From positions 62,001-126,000 of the forward strand of contig VWZW01006249.1 of NCBI GenBank assembly GCA_013397115.1: 64,000 nt of DNA, read 5' to 3'. Made by a program: the position numbers and the translations under genes. Source of the DNA: Edolisoma coerulescens (taxonomy: Eukaryota > Chordata > Aves > Passeriformes > Campephagidae). Below, piece after piece: positions 41,701 through 52,900 of the stretch. The notes under the pieces were generated by a model. That model searched no databases and was not told where the DNA came from. It saw only the letters and a program-made list of their open reading frames with translations. Within the stretch, counting starts at the first letter, position 1. Every line of letters begins with the position of its first letter.

Positions 41701-44700
41701 GGACTTGAATATATTTAACAATATACCGGCACTGGATGACTTGCAGAAAAGTCCTTGATAAGGTGTTACGTGTGACAGTAAATGTCAAAAATCCCTAAAA
41801 GAATTCTTAGAATTCATTTAATGATCTGATTAGCTGATAAGTAATTTGCATTGCATATAGCCTATTTTTTTGGTCATTTAATGCTTGAAAGACTATATTC
41901 CAAAGCTTTTCATATTAATGCAGAATAAAATATATAGCACAAAAGATTTAGTTGACTTTATTCACAGCTTCATCATCTTGATACGAGACAGAGGTCAATT
42001 AGTATGTATTTCTTGGATAAATGATGTGGAAGTCTTAAGTAACCACCACAGAGCAGGTGTAGAATTGAGAAAATAGAAGAATTACTCAAAAATGAGACAG
42101 TCTGAGGGCTGCCTTAGTATCAGTAAGTCCCTTCTCTACCTTGAGTTGGTTAAAAGAATCTTTCTGTGCCCATTACTAAAAATTTGATACTTTAAAGAAA
42201 AAGTCTGTTTCTTTTTCATAAAACACAAGATGTGCTCTTTCTGCCAGAATTGTGTATTTCTTTTACTTTGTCTGTTACCTGTATTCCCTGATCTTAAGTT
42301 TCATTATTCTGTTCCTCAACTTGGTCTCTTTCTCTCGTTTCCCCACTTACAGCACTATGAAATACTGTCAGCAGAGTCAAGAGACAACTGTTTTGATTGG
42401 TGCCGTAACACATGATGAACTATTTTCTGCCAGATGAAATAGTTACTACCCTCAGCCATCTTCAGTAGGCTGCTTTAACTTCTTGGTGGTAATTGCATGT
42501 AGTAATCTCTGGGGCAAAGAGGTGAAAGGAACAGGTGGGAAGAAGCAGCTGGGAACATGAGCCACCATTCCAAAATCTGCCACAGAGTGGACACGGTGAT
42601 TTTTTTTCTCTTTTTCTGACTGATCATACAAGGTTTTTCAGTCAATCCTGTGGTCTTACATGAACAGCTTCACAAGTATTCCAAGAGAAGCTTAAAAAAA
42701 ATAAAGATGAGAAAGATCCCTTTTCAAGATTTCGAAGGGGATGTTTTAACAGTAGAATTGTCTTTGAGACAGATTCTAGCTGCAGGCCAAAGAAATTCAC
42801 AGACCCTTCAGCTTTCAAGGGTGAGCCTTTCTGTAAGTGTGTTGTTGATACAGGATTCATTAAAACACCATTATTCATGATGTTTTTATTGGGTTTGTCC
42901 TTTCTTAAATAGGAATTGGAGAATCTAAAGCGTGCCCAAAAGCAGGCTGCAGCCACTCAGAGTGCAACAGAGGTTCGTTTAAACAGGGCCTTGGAAGAAG
43001 TGGAAAAGTATAAAGTGGAGCTGAATAAACTGAAGCAAAGCAACAAGGTACTGTGGCTTAGGAAAAAAATTTCCAGTCTGTAATCACTCAGTAATGCTAG
43101 AATGAGACAAAAAGCTTGATGGGCTTTGGAAGCATCATGTCTCTTACAGGCAGCCCCGAAATTAACTTGGAACAAATCACTAAAGGCCTCAGTAAGTTAT
43201 CTTAGATGACACTACTGCAACCTCTGCAGGAGGAAGAAATATACAGAATGAAGTTAAAGCCTTTCTGATTTTTCTCATTTGTGTGAAAATGAGACGTTTA
43301 GAAAGAGGGAGAAGTATACATACACACCTAATACATACAAAGGCAAACCACAGCTCTTACTGCCAAGATTTTCTTTTATATTTTAAGCTTTGATGTGGGA
43401 GTATTTTGATTAATCACATTTCTTTTCAGAAGTGTCATGTGTGGCTACTGTTTGTCATTTTCTTATGTAATGCCAGGTTTCACTGGTTAAAGCACCACTT
43501 TCATAATTAATATATTGCTCCTTTTCTTCCCTTGGTAGGATGTAGCTAATGAAGAACTCAAAATGATCGAAGAATTAAAATCAGAAAACAAGAAACTGCA
43601 GAAACAAAAAGGAGAGCTAATTACAGGTTTTAAAAAGCAATTAAAGTTAATTGATATTTTGAAGAGACAAAAGGTAAGGAGGAGATCATAGGTGTATTTC
43701 AGTTAACAACCTCTAGCTAAATGTGTCTGTTGTCCAATAAAGTAATCCTGAAAACTGTGAGCTTACATGGAAGGAAATTAAAATGAGAGGAAAGTATACT
43801 AAGAGATGTTGCCCAAATTGAACAATTTTCCACTTACTACTTCCATCACATCTTTCACTTTAAATACTTGGGATGTGTGCAGTCATTTCTGTCAGTTTTC
43901 CTTCTGAGGCTGCATGAGACATGGAGAGCTATGGGCTGCACAGCTGTCTGGACAGGACCTTAACATCACAGCGTGGGCCACCTCCAGTTGCTTACTCTGC
44001 TGAATCTCGTGGGATTCATTTTGCGATGGAGTCAATGCACTTCTTACACTCTCAAACCAAAGCTGTAAGACAGCTAAAGCAAGTAGTGTATGGTGGCTTG
44101 TTAAGCAGAATCCCCTTTAAGAAGGGCCAGCCTTAGAGATAAGAAAATAGAACGTTTTATTTACCCTTTGAGTACTCAATGATCACCAGACATTTAGTAA
44201 ACACTTTTGAAGCTGTTGAGCCCCGAGAGGAAGAATAGTTCTGTATGAAGTGGCAACTTCAGGGAGCAAAATACACACACTTACCCTAAGAACTGGGAAT
44301 TGCAGTATGAAACTACACCCTTGGATCTGGAATGCCTCCCCAACACAGGGCAAAGGAGGACAGGTACGAGGAATTAGAGGAAGCAGGGCTGCTTATGCAT
44401 TTCCACTGCAAGAGAATTTTTCTGGCAGTAACAGGATGCAGAGGGGATCCTGGGGATTCATCTAACAGCGACAGTGCTAGCTCAGCCTTTGGCTGGCCCT
44501 TCTAGCTCTGCAAGTTTATTTTGAGAATGAAAACTACACAGCATTCACTCAAAATATGTTCTGAAAGATGAGGTACCTCATTGTCCTCTGGAACATTAAT
44601 TCACGGAAATGGGTGTCACTGAGCAGCATTTCTGTTCTGTTCTGACTGGGAACCAAACCCATGGTCTCAGACAAATGTCACAAACTGCATTAAATACATT

Positions 44701-45409
44701 TATAAACAATTACAAATGCTGTATCAGAACTGCAGATAGGAGAGAAAGCCACTTACCTTTTCTTACAAAAAGTGTTACTCCCAGAAGGATGCTGTGAGTT
44801 GTCCTTTCTGAAGAGACTGTGGAGGAATGTGGATGAGACTGGGGGTAACCCTGCCCCTTGCAGCTTCTGGCAGAAGGCACTGGGGAAGGGCAGCTGAAGC
44901 TCACATGTGCTCAATATTCACAATCAGTGGAAGGACTTCAAGTCTGCTTCAAACAGGCTTTTTGTTGAATGAATTAGAAAAACCTAATTTAGGCTATTTG
45001 TGTAGTATTTGTGTGGCAGGTTCAGATGCACAGAGCAGACAGAACCTGAAGAATGATAGAGGGAAAAAATTCCCCAAAGACATTAAGTATCAGGAGTAGG
45101 ATGACTTGCTTTGTAATAGCTTTAATGTTAAATTGTATATTGATCAGCTTGAAAGAACATGGACCAGTTTTCTTACACGTGTTCTTCAGAAGTCACAAGA
45201 GTTGTCAGATTTTCAGGAATTCTGTGCTTTATTAAAACCCATAAAATATCTCAGGTATGCAGGATTTTGTATTGGTCATTCACACTATTTTACCTTCTCC
45301 TCTTTTTTTTTTTTTTTAGATGCACATTGAAGCTGCCAAGATGCTTTCTTTTACCGAAGAGGAATTCATGAAAACTCTTGAGTGGGGAAATACTGATCCC
45401 ATTAAATAA
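23724..45409 (+). CDS. TEX9: TEX9, testis-expressed protein 9 (12 coding exons, 397 aa)
   Basis: Coding exons are 23724-23768, 23856-23941, 24774-24837, 26005-26075, 29956-30004, 30982-31067, 32561-32736, 36531-36613, 38910-39083, 42913-43047, 43539-43673 and 45320-45409. All introns are GT-AG and the phases are compatible, giving 1194 nt including the TAA. Blocks matching human TEX9 as I remember it include YKRLNAELEAKT near residue 43, KTISKVEE in exon 7, EAQIRFLKAKL (exon 7/8), NRALEEVEKYK (exon 10), KKQLKLIDILKRQK (exon 11) and EAAKMLSFTEEEFMKTLEWGN at the C-terminus, the last quoted with gaps in exon 12. The length is close to human (about 391 aa). The C-terminal half (about residues 195-390) is heptad-rich coiled coil, and no enzyme motif is present. 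The exact function is poorly known. Expression is testis-enriched and an association with centrosome or ciliary satellites has been reported. The first intron is only 87 bases. The largest introns are about 3.8-3.9 kb (introns 4, 7 and 9). The start codon was chosen because it opens in the CpG island, joins in frame, and has AAAATG context. Confidence 0.96.
23856..23941 (+). CDS. TEX9: TEX9 coding exon 2 (residues 16-44)
   Basis: Acceptor CCCCGCAG|GTGC, donor TACAA|GTAAGG, ending in phase 2. It encodes the proline/alanine-rich N-terminus and ends in KEEQYK, which begins the conserved YKRLNAEL block. Confidence 0.9.
24774..24837 (+). CDS. TEX9: TEX9 coding exon 3 (residues 44-65)
   Basis: Acceptor CTCTTTCAG|GCGACTG, donor ATG|GTGAGT. 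Encodes RLNAELEAKTEKLVRQAEE, the best conserved N-terminal block and a short coiled coil. Confidence 0.95.
26005..26075 (+). CDS. TEX9: TEX9 coding exon 4 (residues 66-89)
   Basis: Acceptor AATGAAG|AAAGG after a T-rich tract, donor CAGAG|GTATGT, ending in phase 2. It carries the SQPVSVQS motif, which aligns with RPVSTQ of human TEX9. Confidence 0.9.
28029..28110 (+). repeat. G-rich GGGCTGGGACCGG array, G-quadruplex-prone
   Basis: Alternating GGGGCTGGGA and CCGGGACCGG-type units give at least ten runs of three or more G within about 70 bases on the + strand, which is the sense strand of TEX9. This is a strong G-quadruplex pattern. It sits directly upstream of the 41-bp minisatellite. Confidence 0.85.
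28192..28378 (+). repeat. 41-bp minisatellite, about 4.6 copies
   Basis: Units start at 28192, 28233, 28274, 28315 and 28356, an exact 41-base period. Each begins CCGTGCGCCC and continues with TGCGGGAT(G/T)TACGCAGCC, then CGGGCTGTTGGT or CGGGCTGTTTGT. Copies differ at only a few positions. Forty-one is not a multiple of three and no unit contains a stop in the three + frames. This explains the three long overlapping + frames (151-242 codons) here, so they are repeat artefacts and not a gene. Confidence 0.93.
28500..28880. repeat. T/G low-complexity runs
   Basis: Several T-rich runs broken by G (28517-28571, 28670-28678, 28847-28875). No element was recognised. Confidence 0.6.
29956..30004 (+). 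CDS. TEX9: TEX9 coding exon 5 (residues 89-105)
   Basis: Acceptor CCCCTCAG|AGATC after a long pyrimidine tract, donor GCCAAG|GTACC. At 49 nt it is a small exon. Its place rests on phase compatibility and the RDLLCP motif, which parallels RGLLPS in human. Confidence 0.88.
30767..30810. repeat. 22-bp tandem duplication
   Basis: GACATAAAAGTTGCAAGCT plus three bases is repeated at 30767 and 30789 with one base difference. It lies in TEX9 intron 5. Confidence 0.85.
30927..30955. repeat. A-run followed by AAT triplet repeat
   Basis: A11, TTTC, then about four AAT units in TEX9 intron 5, shortly before exon 6. Confidence 0.7.
30982..31067 (+). CDS. TEX9: TEX9 coding exon 6 (residues 106-134)
   Basis: Acceptor ACTTTTAG|GTAGAA, donor TCAAG|GTATAC, phase 2. 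It encodes a basic, lysine/arginine-rich linker ending SASKGKRTTS, similar to the ANKGRKTNSS region of the human protein. Confidence 0.9.
32561..32736 (+). CDS. TEX9: TEX9 coding exon 7 (residues 134-193)
   Basis: Acceptor TTTTTTTAG|TTCAAA, donor ACAG|GTAAGT, phase 1. It contains VQSADGVAILED and FSLTKTISKVEE, which align closely with human TEX9, and ends in an acidic stretch followed by GNEMGT. Confidence 0.95.
36531..36613 (+). CDS. TEX9: TEX9 coding exon 8 (residues 193-220)
   Basis: Acceptor TGTTCACAG|AGGCTC, donor AAGAAG|GTAAGA, phase 0. Encodes EAQIRFLKAKLRVTQEDL, where the main coiled coil begins. Confidence 0.95.
38585..38616. repeat. 16-bp tandem duplication
   Basis: TGTCACAAAATACCTG is repeated head to tail with one base change at the end. 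It lies in TEX9 intron 8. Confidence 0.75.
38910..39083 (+). CDS. TEX9: TEX9 coding exon 9 (residues 221-278)
   Basis: Acceptor CCATACAG|GATGAT, donor GAAAAG|GTATTG. It has 58 codons in phase 0. Continuous heptad-type coiled coil includes SLQQSQTEKYKML and EANKKIEGLQQE. Confidence 0.95.
42913..43047 (+). CDS. TEX9: TEX9 coding exon 10 (residues 279-323)
   Basis: Acceptor CTTAAATAG|GAATTG, donor AACAAG|GTACTG. It has 45 codons. The block QSATEVRLNRALEEVEKYK is nearly identical to human TEX9. Confidence 0.96.
43539..43673 (+). CDS. TEX9: TEX9 coding exon 11 (residues 324-368)
   Basis: Acceptor CCTTGGTAG|GATGTA, donor CAAAAG|GTAAGG. It has 45 codons, the same length as exon 10. It contains LKSENKKLQKQKGELI and FKKQLKLIDILKRQ, nearly identical to human. 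Confidence 0.96.
45320..45409 (+). CDS. TEX9: TEX9 coding exon 12, terminal (residues 369-397 and stop)
   Basis: Acceptor is an almost pure T tract followed by AG|ATGCAC. The exon ends ATT AAA TAA. The conserved C-terminus KMLSFTEEEFMKTLEWGN is present, with six extra residues (TDPIK preceded by N) beyond the human-type end. Confidence 0.95.
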   Translation: MHIEAAKMLSFTEEEFMKTLEWGNTDPIK

Positions 45410-45779
45410 CAACTTCTGTTTGCAAGATGAGTCAGATGGTACATTATTTTGAGACTGTATATGAGTCCTTGTTAATAGTTAATAACTGTATATCCCACTG
45501 AATTGATTTTATTGATTTTACTTATGTTTAAATTGTTTAATTTTTGTAAGCCTGATAGCTTGTGTTGTAATGTCATATGAAATACAAATTTCTACTTCAC
45601 TGTCAGGCCAAACTGCCCGTTCTGTAAGGAGCAGAGAAGCTCAGACCATGCAATGAATATTCCAACAAGTGAACTTGGGTATCGTTTTGTTTTAGGATTT
45701 AAAACTGTACCTTACCTATGGTAATATTCAGTCCAAGGAAGTCAGGATTTAGTCTCAGAAAGTTCCTTGTTGCAACAGA

Positions 45780-45785
45780 AATAAA
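45780..45785 (+). terminator. Candidate TEX9 polyadenylation signal AATAAA
   Basis: This is a canonical AATAAA found downstream of the TEX9 stop, about 370 bases after it, and is followed within 30-50 bases by a GT-containing stretch. The choice is by motif only. Confidence 0.45.
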
Positions 45786-46675
45786 TTAACCAGTGATCCA
45801 GTTGAGAAGAAAATGTCATGTCCTTTGTAAAACACGTGGTTGGAAAATTGGCCTTGTCTGTTCTCTGTAACAGATCTCCCCTCAAAGCTAGCTGGTCTGG
45901 CATCTAATTTAAGCACCAACAGCTCTTTTATAGAAATGACCATAACTTGTTTTAGCCATTACATCTTAGCCCCTGGCTGGCATAACTATACATGAGACTT
46001 GCCTCTCATTGCCCAGACAGACTCCATAGTCCCACAGAGCTGTATTGTGTAAAACTGTTCCTTCAGTCAAGGTGAAAATATTAAACCTTTCCCTGGCCAT
46101 CAGCTGCTGCTTTGGGATACAGGCAGGAGCGATGACTCCACATTCACAGGTGCTCTGCAAGCGTTACGGCCTTAACAATTTCATTAGTCATCATTGTAAT
46201 CAATAACTAGAAAACAGATTCAGGGTAGATGAGCTGAGTCTGTTGTGTGTACATTAATGAACAGGAGCAATACAAGCCTGTGCTGCTTGCATGAACTTCT
46301 GCCAGACCTCAGCTATTGCAATGGATTCCTTCCTCAGAGTAAGTGAAAAAGAACATGGGACAAAAATTAGTCAGCTTATGCACTGAAAGAAAGGTATAAA
46401 CAGTGGTTCTGACCTCAGAATGGAACAACATCTCTGCTTAGATCCTACCAGTGAAGGTACCTCAGACCTACCCCGTGGAGATGAGACAGTACATTCGGAT
46501 GAGGATTGTAGTAGTGTAATGTCAGGACAGCCACATCTTCCCAGAAGCAGTGCATTAGGAGAATCCTTTAGTCCGGACCAGAATACACATGGGAGCTTAG
46601 GTTTCTGCTGTGTTGCTGGAAAAAACATTTCTAACATTGCTACATGACTGAGAAGAATTGAGAACTCCAGAACAG

Positions 46676-46681
46676 TTTATT
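46676..46681 (-). terminator. Candidate MNS1 polyadenylation signal AATAAA
   Basis: TTTATT on the + strand reads AATAAA on the MNS1 strand, 189 bases beyond the MNS1 stop. With the TEX9 signal near 45780, the two transcripts would stop about 0.9 kb apart without overlapping. Confidence 0.5.
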
Positions 46682-46869
46682 TGTGAAAAATGCAAGTGGA
46701 GCACACACTTATATAAAACTAACTGCTCATCAGTTTAGAACTTCGGTCTTAAAAGGAAGGCTTTTAATGCTACTAAAAAGGAATTCCTCACTGTTAACAG
46801 CAAATGGAAGTTTTCACTGGGAATCACCTGACACCTAGTGGTAAAGCAGGAGCTGAGCTGGGGGAAGGT

Positions 46870-46968
46870 TCAGCTCTCTTCTGAAAGTTCATTACCTCTT
46901 CTCTGCTGGTAAGCCAACCTGAAATCTTCTCCAAGCATGTTAATGTCGTTTTCGTCTTTGAGTATTCC
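46870..46968 (-). CDS. MNS1: MNS1 terminal coding exon
   Basis: Acceptor TTAATGCAG|GGAATA, 33 codons including the TGA at 46872-46870. Encodes ILKDENDINMLGEDFR then LAYQQRR, matching the human C-terminus (DDIDLLGEEFR, YQQR). Confidence 0.95.
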   Translation of the reverse strand, partial: GILKDENDINMLGEDFRLAYQQRRGNELSEES

Positions 46969-49900
46969 CTGCATTAACAGGAAAGAAACACACATCAGAA
47001 GGTAAACAAAGTAGAGAGATTACTATGGATCTCTGAAATTTTCCATGGAAGCAAATACAGATATCCATAATGGCATCTATAATACTGTCATGTTACCTTT
47101 AAAACAAGCCTGAAAATCAAGCTGAAAACCATCACAAAACCTGAACAGATGAGTTAAAAATTGGTGCTCTCTGTTCATTTGTGTACTATTAGGAGATCTT
47201 GCCAATTATGAAGCATAATGCAAAATAAATTGTAGTTTATTCCTATTGCAATAACTGCTTCCATTTTTTTAACTTTTAAAAACACAGGGATGAACAGAGC
47301 AAGCTCGGAAATGCTTCTGTAAATGCTGCAGTTCATTGCACTGTTGCAGAGTCCATAGTTATGGAATATTTGGCAGACAAGCCAGAGCTGCAAGAAATTG
47401 CTGCCAAAACCCCAACTAAGAAATTTGGTGGAAACAGGTTTTAAGATGTGGTGGACCACTTTCTAGCTAGAGAAGCCCTGCTGTAGAACTCACGTTCCAC
47501 ATTTCAAACACAGGATGTGCAAAGCACTGTGGAAGCTTTCAGCGAGTTCTGTACAAGGCATCAATAGTGCCAGAGAGCCCAAAGCCCCTCAGCAGAAAGA
47601 GCAGTGCTGTAAATGGGTCCCAGCTCAAAAGAAAAAGGAAGAGGTGAGTGCGGGTGAGCTAACACAATAAGGACATCCACTGACTCCAGGAACTCGCACA
47701 GTTCTGCAACTTCACCTTGAACTATCCAAGAGAATACCAATTTACAGGACAGTCATTAAAGGTATTTAAAATACAATTCACTTACTCGAGGAAGATAACC
47801 CAGCAATTTCCATGCATGCTCTTTCAAGAGTTTCTGTCTCTCTTCTTCAACAATTGCACGGATACTTTCTTGTCTTCTCTTCTCTAACTCTCTTTCTTCA
47901 AGTTCACGCTCCTACAATAAGCAAGTTTTCCCAAGTTCTGTTTCAGCTCTGTGAACATTTGTTTCCACCACTATCCACCACAGCATAAAGAGAAAAATTT
48001 CAGTGGAGTAAATTTTGAACTTCCGCTTACTAATTTCTGGTCACAGGAAATTCTCTTGAAAAGGATGGAAAAGTCAATGTAAAAAAACCCCACAAAGCAC
48101 TGTTTAAACAATACCTGTTTGGCAACTGGAAAACAATCTCAGATAAAAGAGAAAACTGAATGGCAAGTCACGGAGTGAGTCTGCTGTCCAAGTGTTTGGT
48201 GTCAGAAGCCCTTTTGAAGGCAAGCAGTGTTCAATTCTGGTGGCTTTTTGGCTTTCAGACAAGTTAGTCTGTTCCTGCCCTACTGCTCTAATCCAGGAAA
48301 AGGTGCAATAGGTATGAATTCTCACATTGATGACGGGAAATTGCAATTCACATTACACCGGTGATTTATACCCTATAAACAGGTCTGAAGACAGCAGTAT
48401 GGGATTCCATGTCTTGCTTTCAGCTTACACCTTTTCTTCCTCAGATCTCAATTCAAGAGAGTTAACCTAAAAGCAAGGCTGGGCCTTCCCCTCCTCACAC
48501 ATCATTATCAGTGCAGCTAACCAGGGATGTGGAACTGGACGGCAGTTGTGTTGCTGATCTCATAGCTCCTGAAGAGGAATTTGCACAGCACATCAGCTAC
48601 ACAGGGGGCCAGGGATGGTGTTGACCCCAGCCCCTTGAGCAACAAGAAACAGTTAGCTCTAGAAATACTTTTCTCTTGTCAGAAACCAAAATAAAGTCCT
48701 GCTTCCCCCCGCACAATTTTCTGCAATTCCCATCACCTTCCCCTAGCAACACCAGCATTGTCCCTTAGGATAGCACAAGTATTCCCATTTTAAACACTGT
48801 GCTCAAGCCAAAGGTGCATGTGAAACTCTTACTTTTTCTGCAATACACTGTTTGCGACGGTCCTCGAGAATTTTCTCCACGGCCATTTTGTGTTCGAGCT
48901 GCTTCATTCTCCGTTTCTGCGCGTTCAGCTGCTCAATGCGATCGTCCTCGGCAAACCTGGCCAAAATCCGCTGCTGGAGGGCTTCCTCCTCTTCTCTCAT
49001 AGCTTGTTGTGCTGCTGCCTTCTGAGCAAATTGCTCTTCATATGTTTGCCTTAAGTCTAGGCGCTGCCTTATTCTCTTTTCAATTTCTGCCTATAAAGGA
49101 ATTTAGTAAAATGCAGTATAACTGAACATTGAAAAATTCTCAGCAGCAGCAGCCAATCTTCTCCATTTATCTTGGAATAAATCTATTGTAGCTTTTAACT
49201 TCTAGCATAACTAACTGGAGCAAACATTCCATATCTGACCGTGCTCTCCAGTATTAATCAGCTTGGCAAATACCACAAGATTCTCAAAGTCCAAAACAAA
49301 AGGAAATTTTCTTTCCCACTATGATGAAGGGAATCAACAAGACAGTCATCCTGAACAACACTCTAAAAATAGCAGTGTTTGGTATCTCTACCTATGTTAC
49401 ATTTTGTTTTTCCTCCACAGCAAGGTAAGACAGAGTGTGGCCAGGCCCATAGGAAATGGACATGCAGAAGAAAAACAGTTAATTAAACTACTTAGCTTAA
49501 ACCTAAACTTGAAAGTTACTGGTATTCTCCTTCATGTGATAAATAAATGTATAAATGGGGCCATAAGGGTATTCAAAACCTTCACCTGTCTTCCTGGTTG
49601 AGATTAAAACATAAATATGTTAGGAATGGAAAAGGAAACTCAAAGTACAAAATTTTCCCTCCAAAACCTAAGCTAATGTACAAACTGCCTGTCTGACTGA
49701 GAACATTTAAGAAATAGAGTTGAAAATAAGTACTTCGTGCTAGAACAGAATTGGAAACAATTCAAATTCATTTAAGATTCCTAAAACCATATCAGAATTA
49801 AGCCTTTTGCTTTGAGATAGCTCACAGTCCAAAAGGGGCTCAAGGAGTCCCTCAAACACATCCCAAAGTCACAAATAACACTGCAGACTTAGAAATCCAA

Positions 49901-52900
49901 AGTGTGTAAAAAAATGCCTTCATGTAGCTGCCAGCACTTACCATCTCCTTCTTCCTTTCCATCTCTTCCTGTTTTTCCAGATACAGGTCTTGGCGGATTT
50001 GTTCCTGTTCTTTACGCCTCTGTTCTTCTCTTTCCATGGTCTTGGCAACCTATTACAAGAAGGAAAGGTTTCTAAATGAAAAGACAAAAATATACAACAA
50101 TTTTTTCTACAATTTCAGTTTTTGATACCATGTTTTGAACTCTCTCTTTTTTCTCCTCAGTGTCTCGAACTTTAGCCATCCAATCATCTTCTCTTTGTCG
50201 TTGCATGTTGGCAAACTCCATAATTTTCCTATTTTCTTCTTCCATCTCTTCCTGTTTCCTTTTCCTCCAGATAGCTTGTTCTTTTATAAACTCTTCAATA
50301 TATGTCTGAGTTTCTTTTATTTTATCTAACTTCCGTTGTTTTTCCCTGTAGAAGATGGAAAAAAAAAAGTTCAAATAGTTATTTAACATACTGCAGAGTA
50401 ACGTTAAATCAGCCAGATGCTCGCCATTAACAATATATTCCAGAGACTAACATTTAAATTACTCTCCTTAACCATTCAGCTAAAAACTAGATAGCTAAAT
50501 TGAAAATACTTAGTAATGAATTGCCCCAAGAAGGGAATCTCATGTCTAACACCTTTCTGGAGGACAGGGTGTACACAAAAGTACTCATTGCTGCTGCATT
50601 TTATGCTCCAACAAAGAGAAAGAAGAAAAGAAAGCCCAATGGCACCACAACTCCTAAATGTTTTATTTACACTAAACTCTCCCACACGCACACAGTACCC
50701 TGCCCTCAGAAACCTCCTACCCTGTTCCTAAGACATGCAAACAAAGCATCTGGTGGCAAGGCAGGGACACAAGGCGAGGCAGAAAAATGTAATATGCTGT
50801 TGTGTCCAGCAAGATGGGCCCATTGGAAGCCCTCCTGCAAATGAGATGGATTTCATATTTGGGAAACAAGGACATGAGGCTGATTGGGACATTCTGATGT
50901 TTCAACAGGAAAATTCATGCAAGTCAGTCTCTTGTTAGTAGAACGTGACCAAGGAAAACGAAAATGGGCCTCTGTGTGGAATAGGTGCATACAAATTAGC
51001 TTTCTGTGCAGAATTATATGCATTGTTATGTTTTAAACTAATAAATAATAAAAATTCAAAGTAACTAACATTTGGTCTTCTTCATAGATCTTTTTTACAA
51101 TTTCGTCAATCATGAGTTTCTCTCTTAGAAACTCTTCATAAGCCTCTTGCTTCTTTTTCTCTTGTTCCTCAACCTGCTTGTCCAGTTCTTGATGGTACAT
51201 TTTCTTCTCCTGGTTTCGCCTCAGTTCTGCAGACATTTCTTCTTTCAGAAACCTGTTGTACTCTTCCTTCATCTCTTGGGCTACTTCATCCTCCCATTTC
51301 TAGGGGGAAAAAGGCAACGCAGGATTTCTTTTCACTCCCACTACTACAACTTGTAATGAAAAAATACACAGTATGAAAAGGAATTATGCTGCATTACCAG
51401 AAAGGAACGTCTTCCACCTCAATCTATAAATATAGAGCCTTAACACACTTAATAGCTTAATCAGTCAGCAGAAACCTTGAAGGGCACCCTAAAGATTTCA
51501 CCAACTTGAGGAGCACTAAAAGTACTTAAAGGACAAAACACTGAGCACAGGTGGGACTTACTCACATCAGCACAGTGACTGGAATGAAGCTGGGCTAGAG
51601 AGAACACCCTTTCAATGAGCACATTGCTGTACAGCAACTGCCTGCACTGAACTCTGTATAAAGCATTAACATAACCAGAATCATCTGCCTGATCACCAGT
51701 ATTATTCTGTACATAAATACAAATTTGCAAGTCTTTCTCAAGTTACCCAGATCACTGTTTAACAATAGTAACATTGTTTTCAACAACCAGACTCTGAGGT
51801 GAGGATTCACCACTGTAAAAACTTAATGTACAAAGGGTATCATAGTTTTTACTTGGACAAATATTACAAAACCAGTAAAATAACAACTATAACCAGTCAT
51901 ACAGCTAATTCACTACTCCTTCAATTGCAAAGCAAAGCTTTTTCTTATAGCTAGTTATTACTGGTTAATTAATCCTTCATAACACAAAATATATTTTCAG
52001 TAACACTGAATGCCTAAACAATATTTCAGATAAAAAAGGACAAAGGAAAAATCTTCTGCACAATCCATACAAAGAGTTACAGGACTCAGGCGCTGGGATG
52101 CACTAATTACCATTTTCTCATCGTACATAGCTTTTTTTTCAGCAATCTGTGCAGCTCGTTCTTTATTCATATAAGCAGATTTCAGCTTTCTTTCTAACTC
52201 TCGAAGTTCAAGACTGGAGGGGGAAAAAAATTATCCTATTACAAGGGGGTAGGTATCTAGGGAGAAAAATTAAGTTTCCATCACTATTTAAACACAATAT
52301 TTTTCATCAGGGGCAACCCTGATGAAAAATATTGCTCTAGCTAAAGGGCAGAAAAAGAAAAGAATCAATTTAAAAACAAGAGTTACCTGTATTTCTACAT
52401 GTGCTATCAACAGTTCTGCATACTTCACTTCTAACTATATAAGCACAGGTACACATACATGCTCACAAATTTGCCCAAGTGTACATATACATATACTCAA
52501 AATGAATATTTTGTGGATCGACATCTTTTATAGACAAAATTTGCTTAAAACTAACTTTTTATTATACCTTGATCTCAAAGTAACTTTTCCTTCCAGGTCT
52601 CAGACCTCTCCACTCCTTCTACAACTTTCCCAAATCATGATAACAGCAGCCAGTTTGATATAGCTGGGAAATTTCTGAATTACCTGTTTGCTCTGACTTG
52701 TTGCCTTATCTTCTCATTTCTCATTTTCTCGAGGTCCCGCCTCGCCAGCTCAGCCGCCAGCTTTTGCTCTCGCTCCAGCTGCAGCGCTCTCCGCTGTCTG
52801 TTCTCTTCTGCCTGATCAGAACAAACAATTTCCCTACCAACTCTCGCACACGCACATTTGGGAGAAGGCAAGGAGACTGTGCAGTCAGCAAGACTATATA

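Larger units (their letters stand above)
45410..46869. other. TEX9/MNS1 convergent intergenic region and 3' UTRs
   Basis: The two stop codons are 1460 bases apart and the genes converge, so this stretch contains both 3' untranslated regions. Candidate polyadenylation signals are listed separately. A 75-codon + frame (46420-46647) lies between them without a recognisable family. Confidence 0.7.

Noticed and set aside
49263..49601. 112-codon + frame inside an MNS1 intron
   Set aside because: Antisense to MNS1, AT-rich composition, and no splice partners or homology that I recognise.
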